Assembly (NCBI GenBank): GCA_041690535.1
Contig: JAWLHA010000002.1
Location: 84,812-148,811 of the forward strand
From: JAWLHA01 sp041690535
GTDB taxonomy: Bacteria; Pseudomonadota; Gammaproteobacteria; Thiohalomonadales; Thiohalomonadaceae
Reading direction: 5' to 3'
DNA length: 64,000 nt
Under the pieces are notes generated by a model that saw only the letters and a program-made list of their open reading frames with translations, did not search any database and was not told the DNA's origin. The stretch's first letter is position 1, and each line of letters begins with the position of its first letter. The position numbers were made by a program, and so were the translations under genes. Shown piece by piece: positions 8,607 through 17,504 of the stretch.

Positions 8607-11000
8607 TCAGGCGTCGGTCAGATCATCAGCCCGCTTTCCCCGGACTTCCGATCGGTTGAGGTAAATCTTCGGGTCCATCCACTCCACGCCTTGCGCGGTG
8701 GCCTTGAGGCGCAGGTTTTTATCCGAAGTCAGCAGCAGCGGTCGGCACCGCACCAAGCGCACGGCGACCGAGAGGATTTGGTTATCAGCACTGCCGCCAA
8801 AATCGGCCGGTAGTAGTGCAAGATCAGCTTCCTCGTAACGTACCGCCCTACCCAACTGGCCCAGGATGCGCATTGCTCGCCGGCAGCGCTCGGCAACCTC
8901 TTCGGTCTGATCGCCGGTGTCCCGCTTCTTGTGGTCTAACTCATCCAGCACGCGTTTCGGCACTACGGCCACATCGCGCTTATTGAGCTGGAACGGCAGG
9001 TCTGGATAGTCGATCAGCACATTGGTGTCGATCACGACCGGGCGGCGGCCCTCCAGATCAGCGGGCGGCAGTAGACGATCCACCGCGGCTCTCCACTGCT
9101 GCAACTGCTGGTCAAGTCGGTCAAAACTGCTGTCGCGCCAAACTGCGGCTTCGGCACAGACGTTCTTAAGCCCTTCTGCCGCCTTCGCCCAGTGGTCCCA
9201 CTGCGCCAAGGCTGCCGACTTAACGGCTCTGACGGAAGTCAGGACATCATCTTCCGTGCGCCACGCCAATGGATCTTGCTTGAGCTGGCGCTTCAGTCCA
9301 TGGTAGGCCTGCCGCATTTCACTCAAGGGCGCCGTGAAGGGGTGCGGTCCCCAAAGCGCCCCATCCGGAGACGCGAGTGCGCGCTCGAGCAACGCCCGTT
9401 GTAAACCCGTAGGCAAGAGCGATGCTGGCAACGGCGACTTCGGATCGAGTGCCCGACGTAGCTGTTCGAGTTGCTCGAGGTTTTGGAGGGGTTCTGCGCG
9501 CCCTAGGAGTACCGTTTCTAGTGTAGTGCGGTCACTAACCGGGAGCGTGCGCAGATGGCCCACCACCTCCCGCAAGTGCACCTGCGACAGGCCTTCGCAG
9601 GTTGCCGCCGTGTCCCGCAGCGCCTGCTCCAGCGCAGCGGTCCAAACTGCCACCGCCCCGCGTTTGCCAGCCAGTCCAAACGCTTTCAGGCTCGAGGCCA
9701 GACGCGCGGCTGCGGCGGCCATGGGGAGGACGTCGGCTCCGGCGAGTCGGTCGATAGCACGCGCGACAACAACCTCGCTAGAGGTCCAGAGCGCTGCGAC
9801 CGCCCAGGCCGCAGGATCAGTTTGCGCCGCCAGTATCTGGTCCAGCACGACCTGCACGTCAGCCCATAGCCTCGCGGACGAAGCCTCGTCGTGCTCCACG
9901 AACAACCGCGCTGGGTAGCCCTGCCCGGCCCACGTCACAGTTGCGATCCCCTCGGACCACACCATAGGGGAGGCCTCTCGCTTGGGCAGTATGAGAGCGG
10001 CCAGCCCAGACGGAAACCAGTGCGCCGGGACACGCATCTGGAGGCCCTGCTCGTCCTTGTCCCACGCCAGCGCGGGCGCCTCGGCGCCCGTGTCGAGGAC
10101 CACATCAATACTACCGCGTCCAGGCGCAGTCGCGCCTGGCGCCGCCTCCTTCCGAAAAAGTCGCAACACCGCGCACTCGCCCGCCACTCCGGCAGGTGCC
10201 GACGTCAGCGTGACACGCCGGACTTGCCTGAGATCCAGCGCGGGCCCCACAGTAGGATCAGTGTCTGCGTGCAGTACGACTGAAAGGAGTCGGTCCCACA
10301 CAAGCGCAGCGTCCGCTCGTTGGAGCCAAGCGTGAACCTCGCAATCCTCCGGGGCGGAGACTCGCAGGACACCGGCCGGGTCGCAGTCCACGACAACACG
10401 CGTGGAGCGCCACAGCGTGCGTTCCACGCTACTCGCGACCGTCTCGATCTCGGTGCTGTTGGTGAACCATGCGTGCCGCTCCCGCGGTAGGCTCTCGCGC
10501 ACGAGCGGCTCCGGCGCTATACCCTCGAAGGTTTCCGCATCGATGTGCGCATCCTCGGGACTGGGGGTCACACCCGCGGGGCTGCGCGTCGGCACGAGCC
10601 GCTCCACCGAACCGCGTAAAGGATCGTAGAGATGATGGACAAGTACCGTCGAGGCCCTGCCCGGCAGGCGGTTACGGACCAGGAATTCGTTGCCGCGTGC
10701 CGTCACGCCGAGCGCGCTGGGCGGCAAGGCCAACACGTCCTCAGCAGAAGTGCCGCGTAACACATCCAAGGTGACCAAATCTTCCACACAGGGCGTCAGG
10801 AGGTCCTGCACATCCGAGACGCCCAGTCTCTCGAAAATCGCTTGTAGTGAAAGGTTGGCGAGCGCCGGATGGCGACCGTACTGAAGGCATACCCGAAGGA
10901 GCATACGTTCGAAAACAGTGGGCTCTCGCGGTGTCTGGTATTTCACCTGCGAACGCAACTCGATCACGGGAAAGCCCGCCGAAAACGCACAGAGCTTCAT
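8607..11000 (-). CDS. Large protein with C-terminal PIN nuclease domain
   Basis: 797 residues. Residues about 645-785 form a PIN domain: VVIDTNVLIDYP (first Asp), VPKRVLDELDHKK, then DNQILSVAVRL and LLTSDKNLRLKA, giving the expected acidic set D..E..D..D. PIN domains cleave RNA using metal ions. The first ~640 residues are not recognisable. They start with a helical segment that could be a winged helix (residues 15-95) and include a beta-rich central part. The ATG overlaps the stop of the helicase gene by 4 bp. The pairing of a PIN domain with an Upf1-like helicase suggests RNA as substrate, by inference. Confidence 0.8.
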   Translation of the reverse strand: MKLCAFSAGFPVIELRSQVKYQTPREPTVFERMLLRVCLQYGRHPALANLSLQAIFERLGVSDVQDLLTPCVEDLVTLDVLRGTSAEDVLALPPSALGVTARGNEFLVRNRLPGRASTVLVHHLYDPLRGSVERLVPTRSPAGVTPSPEDAHIDAETFEGIAPEPLVRESLPRERHAWFTNSTEIETVASSVERTLWRSTRVVVDCDPAGVLRVSAPEDCEVHAWLQRADAALVWDRLLSVVLHADTDPTVGPALDLRQVRRVTLTSAPAGVAGECAVLRLFRKEAAPGATAPGRGSIDVVLDTGAEAPALAWDKDEQGLQMRVPAHWFPSGLAALILPKREASPMVWSEGIATVTWAGQGYPARLFVEHDEASSARLWADVQVVLDQILAAQTDPAAWAVAALWTSSEVVVARAIDRLAGADVLPMAAAAARLASSLKAFGLAGKRGAVAVWTAALEQALRDTAATCEGLSQVHLREVVGHLRTLPVSDRTTLETVLLGRAEPLQNLEQLEQLRRALDPKSPLPASLLPTGLQRALLERALASPDGALWGPHPFTAPLSEMRQAYHGLKRQLKQDPLAWRTEDDVLTSVRAVKSAALAQWDHWAKAAEGLKNVCAEAAVWRDSSFDRLDQQLQQWRAAVDRLLPPADLEGRRPVVIDTNVLIDYPDLPFQLNKRDVAVVPKRVLDELDHKKRDTGDQTEEVAERCRRAMRILGQLGRAVRYEEADLALLPADFGGSADNQILSVAVRLVRCRPLLLTSDKNLRLKATAQGVEWMDPKIYLNRSEVRGKRADDLTDA

Positions 11001-14000
11001 CGGCGATCTCCCTGCCTGAATGCACGATGGCGTTTACCGTGCCCGCTGCGCTGCGGGGACATCACAGCGCTCGCGGGTTTGAGCTGTCCGTTTCGCTGCA
11101 ACTCCTGCAGGATGTCACGGTAGACTGTCCGCGTGCTGTGCCCGTCACGGTCCATATGGGGGAGTTGTACTTCGTAGGGAGCAAACATCGCCTGCGCCCC
11201 GAATACCACAAGCAGCTCCTGCGCCCGGGAGAACGCCACGTTGATGAATTCGTAGCGGGCGACGTTCGCACGGGCCGAACGCTTACGGCGCGGTACACCA
11301 TCGGTGTGGTCAGCGCTTCCGTCGTTACGCACTAAGCTGACCAGGATGATGGGCTTCTCTTTACCCTGGTAGCGGATGACCGTGTTGATCTCCACATCAA
11401 GGCAGCGAAAGCGCCCCTGCGGTACACGCTCCCGGATGGCGGTGCGGATCAGCTTGCACTGCCGTGCATAGAACGAGACCACCCCAACGGGGCGACGGTT
11501 CTCCGCCGTCCATCCGGCCTTGGTGCTCGCCTCATCCAACAACACCAGCGTGTGAGCAATAAGCTCCGCCTCGAGCTTGTTGGTACGGGCGGGCCGGCCT
11601 TCACTGTCGCTGTCTTCCCGATGCGGCTGGCCGTGAAGATCGCGCGAGGTATCCACCCACAGGACATGATCATCCGGTTCGATCAGCGTTTGCCCGCCTA
11701 CCCCCTGAATCGTGAGGTTGTGCGCGCGCTCCTTGTCGGGATCACGTAGTCCGCAGGAAAGCCGACGCTCGTAGAAATGGTTTACCAGAGACATGATCTG
11801 AGGGTGCATCCGAAACTGCACGTCCAGCCGGGCCCTGATCTCCTCCGGTGCGGCTTCAAAGTGTGACTTGAACAGCGAAGCAGTCACCATGTTTTCGAAG
11901 CGACGCAAATTCGCGCGTGTCAGCGCAGTCCGAGCCTCAGAGGCATCGTCCACGGCAACCTCGTCTTCCCAGCTCACTGCGTCAGTGCTCTCCTGAAAGA
12001 CCGGCGGCAATTGGCGATGGTCCCCTACCAGCACTGCGCGCGTCCCCCGCATGAGAGGCAGAAGTAGTTCCACCGGAGTTGCCTTACTCACCTCGTCGAC
12101 GATGACGACGTCGAAGTGGGTGTGCTGCCCCTCCTCCAGGGTTTGCTCACGCTCATTGCACGTTATGGCAACGACATTGCAATTCTCGACGAAGGTCGGC
12201 GCGAAGTGATTCCAGTCTTTAACCGCAGCATCGGGCTTGCGCAATGCCTGTACCCAGTCGCGAGTCAAAGCCTCCCAGGCGGTACGTTCCTCTGAGTGCG
12301 CCTTTTGGACCGCTCTGTACTGAGCAAGCTGCGCCTGAGCCTGCTGGAGTAGCGCCTCGAAAGACGCCGTCTCGCCCAAGGCACTAGATGCAGCCTCATC
12401 CATGTCTGGAAGTTCACGCCGCAAGACCCCGGTGGCGGTTTGTTGCGCCGTCATTTGCTGTTCCAACGCCCGCTCGCGCTCTCGATGGGCGTCCAGTTCC
12501 CGCTGCGCCGAGAGCCATACGGATTCGTCGATGGGCTGTGGTGCCACGGCTTCGAGTCGCCGCTGCGCTGCCTCCCGCAGCCGACCGATTGCACTTTCGA
12601 CGGCTTTGCCTAATTTCTGCAGCCGCTCCAAGCATGCCTGCAGTTCGTGGGCGGCCTGTGCCGCGTGCGCGCTCAACTCCATCCAATGTTGAGCGTCGGT
12701 GAACAGAGCGGCATAGAAGGCAGAATCGAGACCACCCGCCGCACTTGTCCGTAACTGCTTCAACTCCTGCCGCTTATCGCGCCACTGCGGCAACAGACTG
12801 CCGTCCTCATCTAACCGCTCCGTCAGGTCCCGCAGGGCAGCTTCGCACGTCTGTATCTTAAGAGCATGCGCAGGGTCACGCAGCGGCCCCTCTCCGGCGG
12901 CCTTCAGTCGCTCGACGTCTTGCGCTAGCCGCGGCAGTGCCGCCTCAAGCGCCTTCCAACGCAGCAGAAGACTGGAGAGCATCTCGGGGCGTTGCTCGGG
13001 AACACACTCCCAGTCAGCTCGGTTGAGTTCGAGCTGCACACGTTCGGTTTGCAGTGCAAACATGGCCTTGGCAAAGCTATGCATTTCGGGTTCGACAAGG
13101 GCAACAACGCAGTCAGCTTCCAGTCCCGCACCGTCCAGTAGGCGCAGAAGAGAGCGCAAACGATTAGATTCACCGATCGCCGATTCCCGACGCTGACACT
13201 GACGTTCGAGGTCTTCCTGTGCCTGTTGCTGGGCCTGCACCAGGGCCCGCTGCCGAGAGCGGTGATCGGCTAGGGCCTGCTCAGCGTACCGGAGATCTCC
13301 CAGCGCAAATGCCGCCCTTTCACACCAGGCCTCCAGCTCCGCCACGCACCGATCCTGACCGTCCCAAGCCTGGAGAAAGCGTTCCTCGCAGCCCAAGGCA
13401 AGGCTTTCATAGTAGCGCTGTAGCGCGGCCTCGTTGGCAAATGCCTTCCCGCCATCGCTCATCTTTGCTGGCGGTCCCAACCGGATCGCGCGCAGATCGG
13501 GCACCTCCCCTAAACGCTCCAACACGTTGTCCACGGCCGTGTGCGCCTGAGACGCCAGCAGGACCTTCTGCCCCTGGCGCACCAACTGCAGCGTTGCCTC
13601 TGCGATCACGGTGGTCTTACCGGTGCCCGGCGGCCCCTGCAACAGACAGAGATCAGGCGCCGCCAAGACCTTGCGCACTGCGTTGCGCTGGCTTGGGTTG
13701 AGATCAAGACGATGCCAGGCGAGGGGGGCCTCCTGCGCGTCTGTTTCTTCCGGCACCCGAGCCTGAGTTACATCGAATAAGTACGAAGACAGGTAAGGCG
13801 CGTAGCCGCCCTGGTCTCGCAGGCGCTGGATCGCTCGCTCATGACGATGGATGAGCGCCATATCACCCGTCGCAGAGATCGCGAGGTAGCCCTGCCCGGG
13901 AATCTGCCGCGCGAGACTCTGTCGCCAGGCCTCCGGGTCGTGAGCGGCCTGCAGTTCGTTAAGGTCATCATCGGAAAGAGCGACTGCCAGTGCCGTGTGC

Positions 14001-14839
14001 ACTGGCTTATCCCACGGGCAGTCAGTAAGGCTTCCGTCAGGCATGGGCAGCCGCTCAAAGGATCCTAACTCTCCAAGTTGGGTCCCCCTAGGAACGCGCT
14101 TGCGACCTTCGGTCTGCAACTGGAAATCCCATGCATCGGCCGAAACGTCCAGATCAAACGCGGTGACATCCGCGCGGCGTAGCGCCCGATACCCCTCCCG
14201 CAGCGCCGCCTCAGATTCAGCAACCACGTGGAATACGATCTCCTCCTCGCGCACTGTCCGATCCAGATAGCGTAGGCCTCGGTACTTCTCCGCGACCAGC
14301 TTACGCTTCCACGTGAGAAAGTCGCTCCAATCGGCCAGACGCTCTTCTGTCCTAACGGAGATCGGCACCAGGCTCTCAACGAGTTCCCGGCTAAGCACGT
14401 TGTCACAACGTCGTACGCCGCGTGCTGTCGGATCGTGTTGATAGGTAATCACGTCAAGCGCGCGCTCGAACTCCCGGGCAGGCGAGTCGGAGACCTCCAT
14501 GATACCGCGCACCATGAACACCGGGTTCGGGAGGTGAAGCGGCCAGGAGCCGCGCAGGCAGATCGAGCGTCCCGGCGGGAAAGGCCAGTGACGGCCAAGC
14601 TGCAGCTCCGGGCGCAGTAACAGCGTGACGCTACCCTCGGAGGCCTGGGACCAGGTGATGTTGGCGGCGTAAAAGCGCGCCGGCATGCCATCGGGGAAGA
14701 GGACATCAAGCAAATGTCGCAACAGATCATCATGTCGGGCCTGATCAGGGAAGTAACCGGCTTTTCGGTGCAGTCCCTGCAGGTCGCGCTCGATGCGCTC
14801 CCGCTGTCTGTCGTCGAACCAGACGTATAGATTATTCAT
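10997..14839 (-). CDS. Upf1/Dna2-like SF1 helicase with long coiled coil
   Basis: 1280 residues, first gene of the five-gene operon. The ~395 N-terminal residues are unassigned. The SF1 core starts with the Q-motif-like LNPSQRNAVRKVL, Walker A GPPGTGKTT (about residue 400) and ASQAHTAVDNVLERL. A roughly 380-residue coiled-coil insertion (about 490-870) precedes VIVDEVSKATP (about 914), GDHRQLPP (about 935) and NVAFSRAQELLVVFG near the C-terminus. This is the COG1112 / AAA_11-AAA_12 architecture found in Upf1, Dna2 and several defence helicases such as Mokosh. No nuclease is fused; the PIN domain is on the next gene. The RNA or DNA preference is unknown. Confidence 0.9.
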   Translation of the reverse strand: MNNLYVWFDDRQRERIERDLQGLHRKAGYFPDQARHDDLLRHLLDVLFPDGMPARFYAANITWSQASEGSVTLLLRPELQLGRHWPFPPGRSICLRGSWPLHLPNPVFMVRGIMEVSDSPAREFERALDVITYQHDPTARGVRRCDNVLSRELVESLVPISVRTEERLADWSDFLTWKRKLVAEKYRGLRYLDRTVREEEIVFHVVAESEAALREGYRALRRADVTAFDLDVSADAWDFQLQTEGRKRVPRGTQLGELGSFERLPMPDGSLTDCPWDKPVHTALAVALSDDDLNELQAAHDPEAWRQSLARQIPGQGYLAISATGDMALIHRHERAIQRLRDQGGYAPYLSSYLFDVTQARVPEETDAQEAPLAWHRLDLNPSQRNAVRKVLAAPDLCLLQGPPGTGKTTVIAEATLQLVRQGQKVLLASQAHTAVDNVLERLGEVPDLRAIRLGPPAKMSDGGKAFANEAALQRYYESLALGCEERFLQAWDGQDRCVAELEAWCERAAFALGDLRYAEQALADHRSRQRALVQAQQQAQEDLERQCQRRESAIGESNRLRSLLRLLDGAGLEADCVVALVEPEMHSFAKAMFALQTERVQLELNRADWECVPEQRPEMLSSLLLRWKALEAALPRLAQDVERLKAAGEGPLRDPAHALKIQTCEAALRDLTERLDEDGSLLPQWRDKRQELKQLRTSAAGGLDSAFYAALFTDAQHWMELSAHAAQAAHELQACLERLQKLGKAVESAIGRLREAAQRRLEAVAPQPIDESVWLSAQRELDAHRERERALEQQMTAQQTATGVLRRELPDMDEAASSALGETASFEALLQQAQAQLAQYRAVQKAHSEERTAWEALTRDWVQALRKPDAAVKDWNHFAPTFVENCNVVAITCNEREQTLEEGQHTHFDVVIVDEVSKATPVELLLPLMRGTRAVLVGDHRQLPPVFQESTDAVSWEDEVAVDDASEARTALTRANLRRFENMVTASLFKSHFEAAPEEIRARLDVQFRMHPQIMSLVNHFYERRLSCGLRDPDKERAHNLTIQGVGGQTLIEPDDHVLWVDTSRDLHGQPHREDSDSEGRPARTNKLEAELIAHTLVLLDEASTKAGWTAENRRPVGVVSFYARQCKLIRTAIRERVPQGRFRCLDVEINTVIRYQGKEKPIILVSLVRNDGSADHTDGVPRRKRSARANVARYEFINVAFSRAQELLVVFGAQAMFAPYEVQLPHMDRDGHSTRTVYRDILQELQRNGQLKPASAVMSPQRSGHGKRHRAFRQGDRR

Positions 14840-15447
14840 TATGGTCTGAGGATGGAGTGAGCCTGCGCGTGACCGGCCACCCTTATTACGAGACCTACCC
14901 TAATCGGCCCCGGGGTCCAGAAGGAACCTCAAGGTGACGCGTCATCCGAGGCAACTGCCCATAATATTCCCGCTCACGCCCCACATCCTCCTCCATTCTG
15001 ACTCCTTTCTGTTGTGGTCAATAAAACCGGGCTCTGGTTAAGCGGCCTTTTCGTACTGGGCCGGCGACTGGTAACCCAAGGCCAAATGCAGCCGGCGCGT
15101 GTTGCAGTATATCGTGGTTAGGCTCTAACGTCGCCCATCGCCTCCTCGCGCATCCAGTACAGACTGGTCGTTCCACTCGCGATTCACAGCTGAGGCTCGC
15201 TCGACCGGGGCATTATCCCAACAGTTGCCTTTGCGGCTGAGATCATGGCCAAAAAGTTCAACCGGTAGCACTTAGGCGGACCGCAGCCGGACGGACTGTA
15301 AAGGGCCCGTTAACGCCCCCTCGCCCCCCCTACCCACTCACTGTGTACCACATATATTCCTTGCAGTTCAATAACTTACAATTGCCTCTTTGCTTTGGAA
15401 CCACTATAGTGTTGCCGGAACTGGGGCACGAATGGGAGGAATACGCC
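14840..15447. other. Intergenic region containing the IS3 remnant
   Basis: Between the start of the helicase gene (minus) and the ankyrin-like gene (plus). It must contain both promoters. Apart from the IS3 fragment there is no gene. The segment 15345-15445 is AT-richer than its surroundings and probably holds the plus-strand promoter. GGGAGGA at 15434-15440 is a good ribosome binding site for ATG 15448. Confidence 0.5.
15038..15250 (-). pseudogene. IS3-family transposase (OrfB) C-terminal remnant
   Basis: On the minus strand, short stretches of an IS3-type DDE transposase survive: SRKGNCWDNAPVERA (about 15190-15250), REWN, REEA, and the terminal NTRRLHLALGYQSPAQYEKAA ending at a TAA at 15038-15040. 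Stops and frame changes occur between the blocks, so it is a decayed fragment. No intact inverted repeats are visible. It separates the helicase operon from the ankyrin-like gene and marks an old insertion or rearrangement point in the island. Confidence 0.8.
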
Positions 15448-16311
15448 ATGGCGAAGCAGCAACGCATGAACGAGGGGGCAATAGACGCGCTAGCCGCAAT
15501 CCCGCCCCTGCTGGAGGCAAGCTCGGGCCAGCCGAACGCGCAGGTAAAGGGCCAGATCGAAACCTTTCTGCGCGGCTATGACTTTGCCGGTGCACAGAAA
15601 CCCGCCGTTTTCGAGCTGGTCGATGCCCTGCTCTATTCCGACCTCGCCCCGTTGGCGGCGGAGCTGGCGCCGCAGCTGGACCTTTCCGGCTACCGCCTCG
15701 CCAGCCAGCCCTTCCATTCCCTGCGCCGGCACACCGGCAAGGTGGTCACAGCACTGTTTGCAGTGGTGCCGGCGCTCATTGAGGCGGGCATGGACCCGCA
15801 CGAGACCAGCTCCGGTCTCTCCTTGGCCGACTGGCTTACCGAATACGCCTTCGATGGTGACGCCGCAGTGTTGTGGCAGCAGCCACGCCACACTGACGCG
15901 CTCGCGCTAATGGATTACGCCCCATCACTGGAGGCAATCCGGCGACCGGAGAAATTCCTCTACCAACTGGCCCACCTCGGCGGTGAGCGGGCGATCCGCG
16001 AGACGCTGGAGCGCACCGACTGGGATATCGATTCCAGCTTTGATACTCCCGTCGTACCCGGCTTTTCAACCGGGCGCCCGGCCCTGGGTCTAGCCGCTGG
16101 GTACCGTGACCTGCCGGCGGTGCAGTGCCTGCTCGCCTGCGGCGCCTCACCCTTGATACCGGTTCACGACTACCGGCGCACTAGGAAGGTGGTGCCGCTG
16201 GTCGAATATGCCGCCCATTACCCGCGGGAGATCCGGGCAGCGCTCGAGGGAGCGTATCTCGACGCCCAGCGAGGCACACGTTTAGATAACGACACGCCCA
16301 TCGGGCTATAA
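15448..16311 (+). CDS. Ankyrin-like repeat protein, 287 aa
   Basis: I place the start at ATG 15448 because GGGAGGA lies 7 nt upstream; an upstream in-frame ATG at 15343 lacks such a site. The protein is helical, with repeating Leu/Ala pairs. A degenerate ankyrin-type segment occurs near the C-terminus (TGRPALGLAAGYRDLPAVQCLLACGASP), resembling the xTPLHxAAxxGxxxxVxxLLxxGA consensus. Earlier repeats (PALIEAGMDPHETSSGLSLADWL) are weaker. There is no signal peptide or membrane segment. It stands alone on the plus strand. Function is unknown; ankyrin-like proteins act as binding scaffolds. Confidence 0.65.
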   Translation: MAKQQRMNEGAIDALAAIPPLLEASSGQPNAQVKGQIETFLRGYDFAGAQKPAVFELVDALLYSDLAPLAAELAPQLDLSGYRLASQPFHSLRRHTGKVVTALFAVVPALIEAGMDPHETSSGLSLADWLTEYAFDGDAAVLWQQPRHTDALALMDYAPSLEAIRRPEKFLYQLAHLGGERAIRETLERTDWDIDSSFDTPVVPGFSTGRPALGLAAGYRDLPAVQCLLACGASPLIPVHDYRRTRKVVPLVEYAAHYPREIRAALEGAYLDAQRGTRLDNDTPIGL

Positions 16312-16684
16312 GGGCACCACCTCGTGGCCATCGAACACACCATCATCGATCTGGCACCTTAGGGGTGGGGCGAATGCAGGAAACGCCAGGCCCCGTTGGA
16401 GCTTTTTCCTTCCGATAAACGAAAATTATCGGAACTATGCAGTGGGCGCGTTGCGATTAGCCACACCTTCGAAGGGATTCGGTGCGGTCCCGACAGATCG
16501 ATGGGGTGCACGGCCTCGTTATCCTGTAGCTCATAGACAGGTATATTGAACGGTACAGGGTGGCCACTCGCCTCCACATCCAATACGAATTACATTTCGT
16601 TCTCGCCTCTCTGGCCGTTCAGTACCGAAGCACACCCAACCGCTGCGACTTACCACGTTCAGTAGCACTTTCAAACAGCGCCCT
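16312..16684. other. Intergenic region, no clear gene
   Basis: About 370 bp between the ankyrin-like gene and the convergent exonuclease gene. Short open frames on the minus strand show no recognisable protein. An inverted motif (CGATAAACGAAAATTATCG) at about 16415-16434 could be a regulatory site or part of a weak terminator. Confidence 0.4.
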
Positions 16685-17251
16685 TTAACCGAAAGGTTGG
16701 CCCGTACGCCGCTCCGTCTCGCGGACAATTCGAACGATATTTCGTACATCCTCAAGTGCCCGGTGCTGTGTGCCCTGGAACTGAAGACGGAGGAAATTCA
16801 GCATGCGACCAACACCCTTCGGTTTCGTCTCCAGGCGCTTGGCAGTCTCGTCCTTCAGGTTCAGATGACCCGCGAACGGATAAGCGACCCCATGCCGATC
16901 ACAATCGGCTTTAAACTGGTTGCGGTCGTACGCCCCCCAGGAGCAGAACAGCGGCTCGTTCGGTCCACCGATACCAAACCGATCGACCAGCTCGCTCAAG
17001 ACCTCAGGAAAATCACGGGCGTTGTCGACATCCACTTGGCGGATGTGCGTCAGCGACTTGCAGAACTCCGACAGGCGCGGACGTTCCAGCGGCCGGACGA
17101 AGGCTTGGTATTCTTCCAGCGTCTCTAGTGTCTCCCCGTGCACCAATGCCGCGCCAATTTCGATAATCTCATTGGGATACGGCTGTCCACGGATACGGCG
17201 TAGCCCTTGAGGATCGTCGTCGGCCCAACAGGTCGCTTCCAGATCGATCAC
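16685..17251 (-). CDS. DEDDh 3'-5' exonuclease (ERI-1/KapD-like)
   Basis: The DEDDh motifs are complete: DLEATCW (ExoI), SWGAYDRNQF (ExoII) and HRALEDVRNI (ExoIII, with the general-base His). These are the features of ERI-1/KapD-type exonucleases that trim RNA or ssDNA. The GTG at 17251 begins inside the first beta strand (LLVIDLEATCW when read further upstream), so the real start is probably upstream. The frame stays open to about 17297 but offers no ATG, GTG or TTG there, although a GGAGG lies near 17278. Either a rare start codon is used or the 5' end is damaged. Confidence 0.75.
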   Translation of the reverse strand: MIDLEATCWADDDPQGLRRIRGQPYPNEIIEIGAALVHGETLETLEEYQAFVRPLERPRLSEFCKSLTHIRQVDVDNARDFPEVLSELVDRFGIGGPNEPLFCSWGAYDRNQFKADCDRHGVAYPFAGHLNLKDETAKRLETKPKGVGRMLNFLRLQFQGTQHRALEDVRNIVRIVRETERRTGQPFG

Positions 17252-17468
17252 GAGAAGGTCTTTAGTATTGAAGTCGCACCTCCGACAGGTAGTCAGCTAT
17301 AAAACAACAGGCATTGATTTTCGGGACCGGAGCGAATGGCTGAGCTTGCTCCGCCGACACCGCTCTATCCCGCCGCGGTGGCGAATCTAACCGAGATCTC
17401 CAACAAGGCCGCGAGTCTTGCTGCCGGGGAGGTCCGCCACACCGGTGAGCATGTGGATGTTCCCCAAA

Positions 17469-17493
17469 CGTTCCCTCGCAGGATAAGGGAACG
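17469..17493 (-). terminator. Stem-loop after the GIY-YIG gene
   Basis: CGTTCCCT and AGGGAACG form a perfect 8-bp stem just downstream of the GIY-YIG stop codon on the minus strand. Only TTTGGGG follows it, so it is a weak intrinsic terminator at best. It could alternatively protect mRNA 3' ends. Confidence 0.35.
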
Positions 17494-17504
17494 ATGAGGA
17501 ACGA

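Noticed and set aside
1..14839. DISARM or BREX locus
   Set aside because: There is no DrmA/DrmB, PglX or PglZ. A PLD protein and a helicase alone are not diagnostic.
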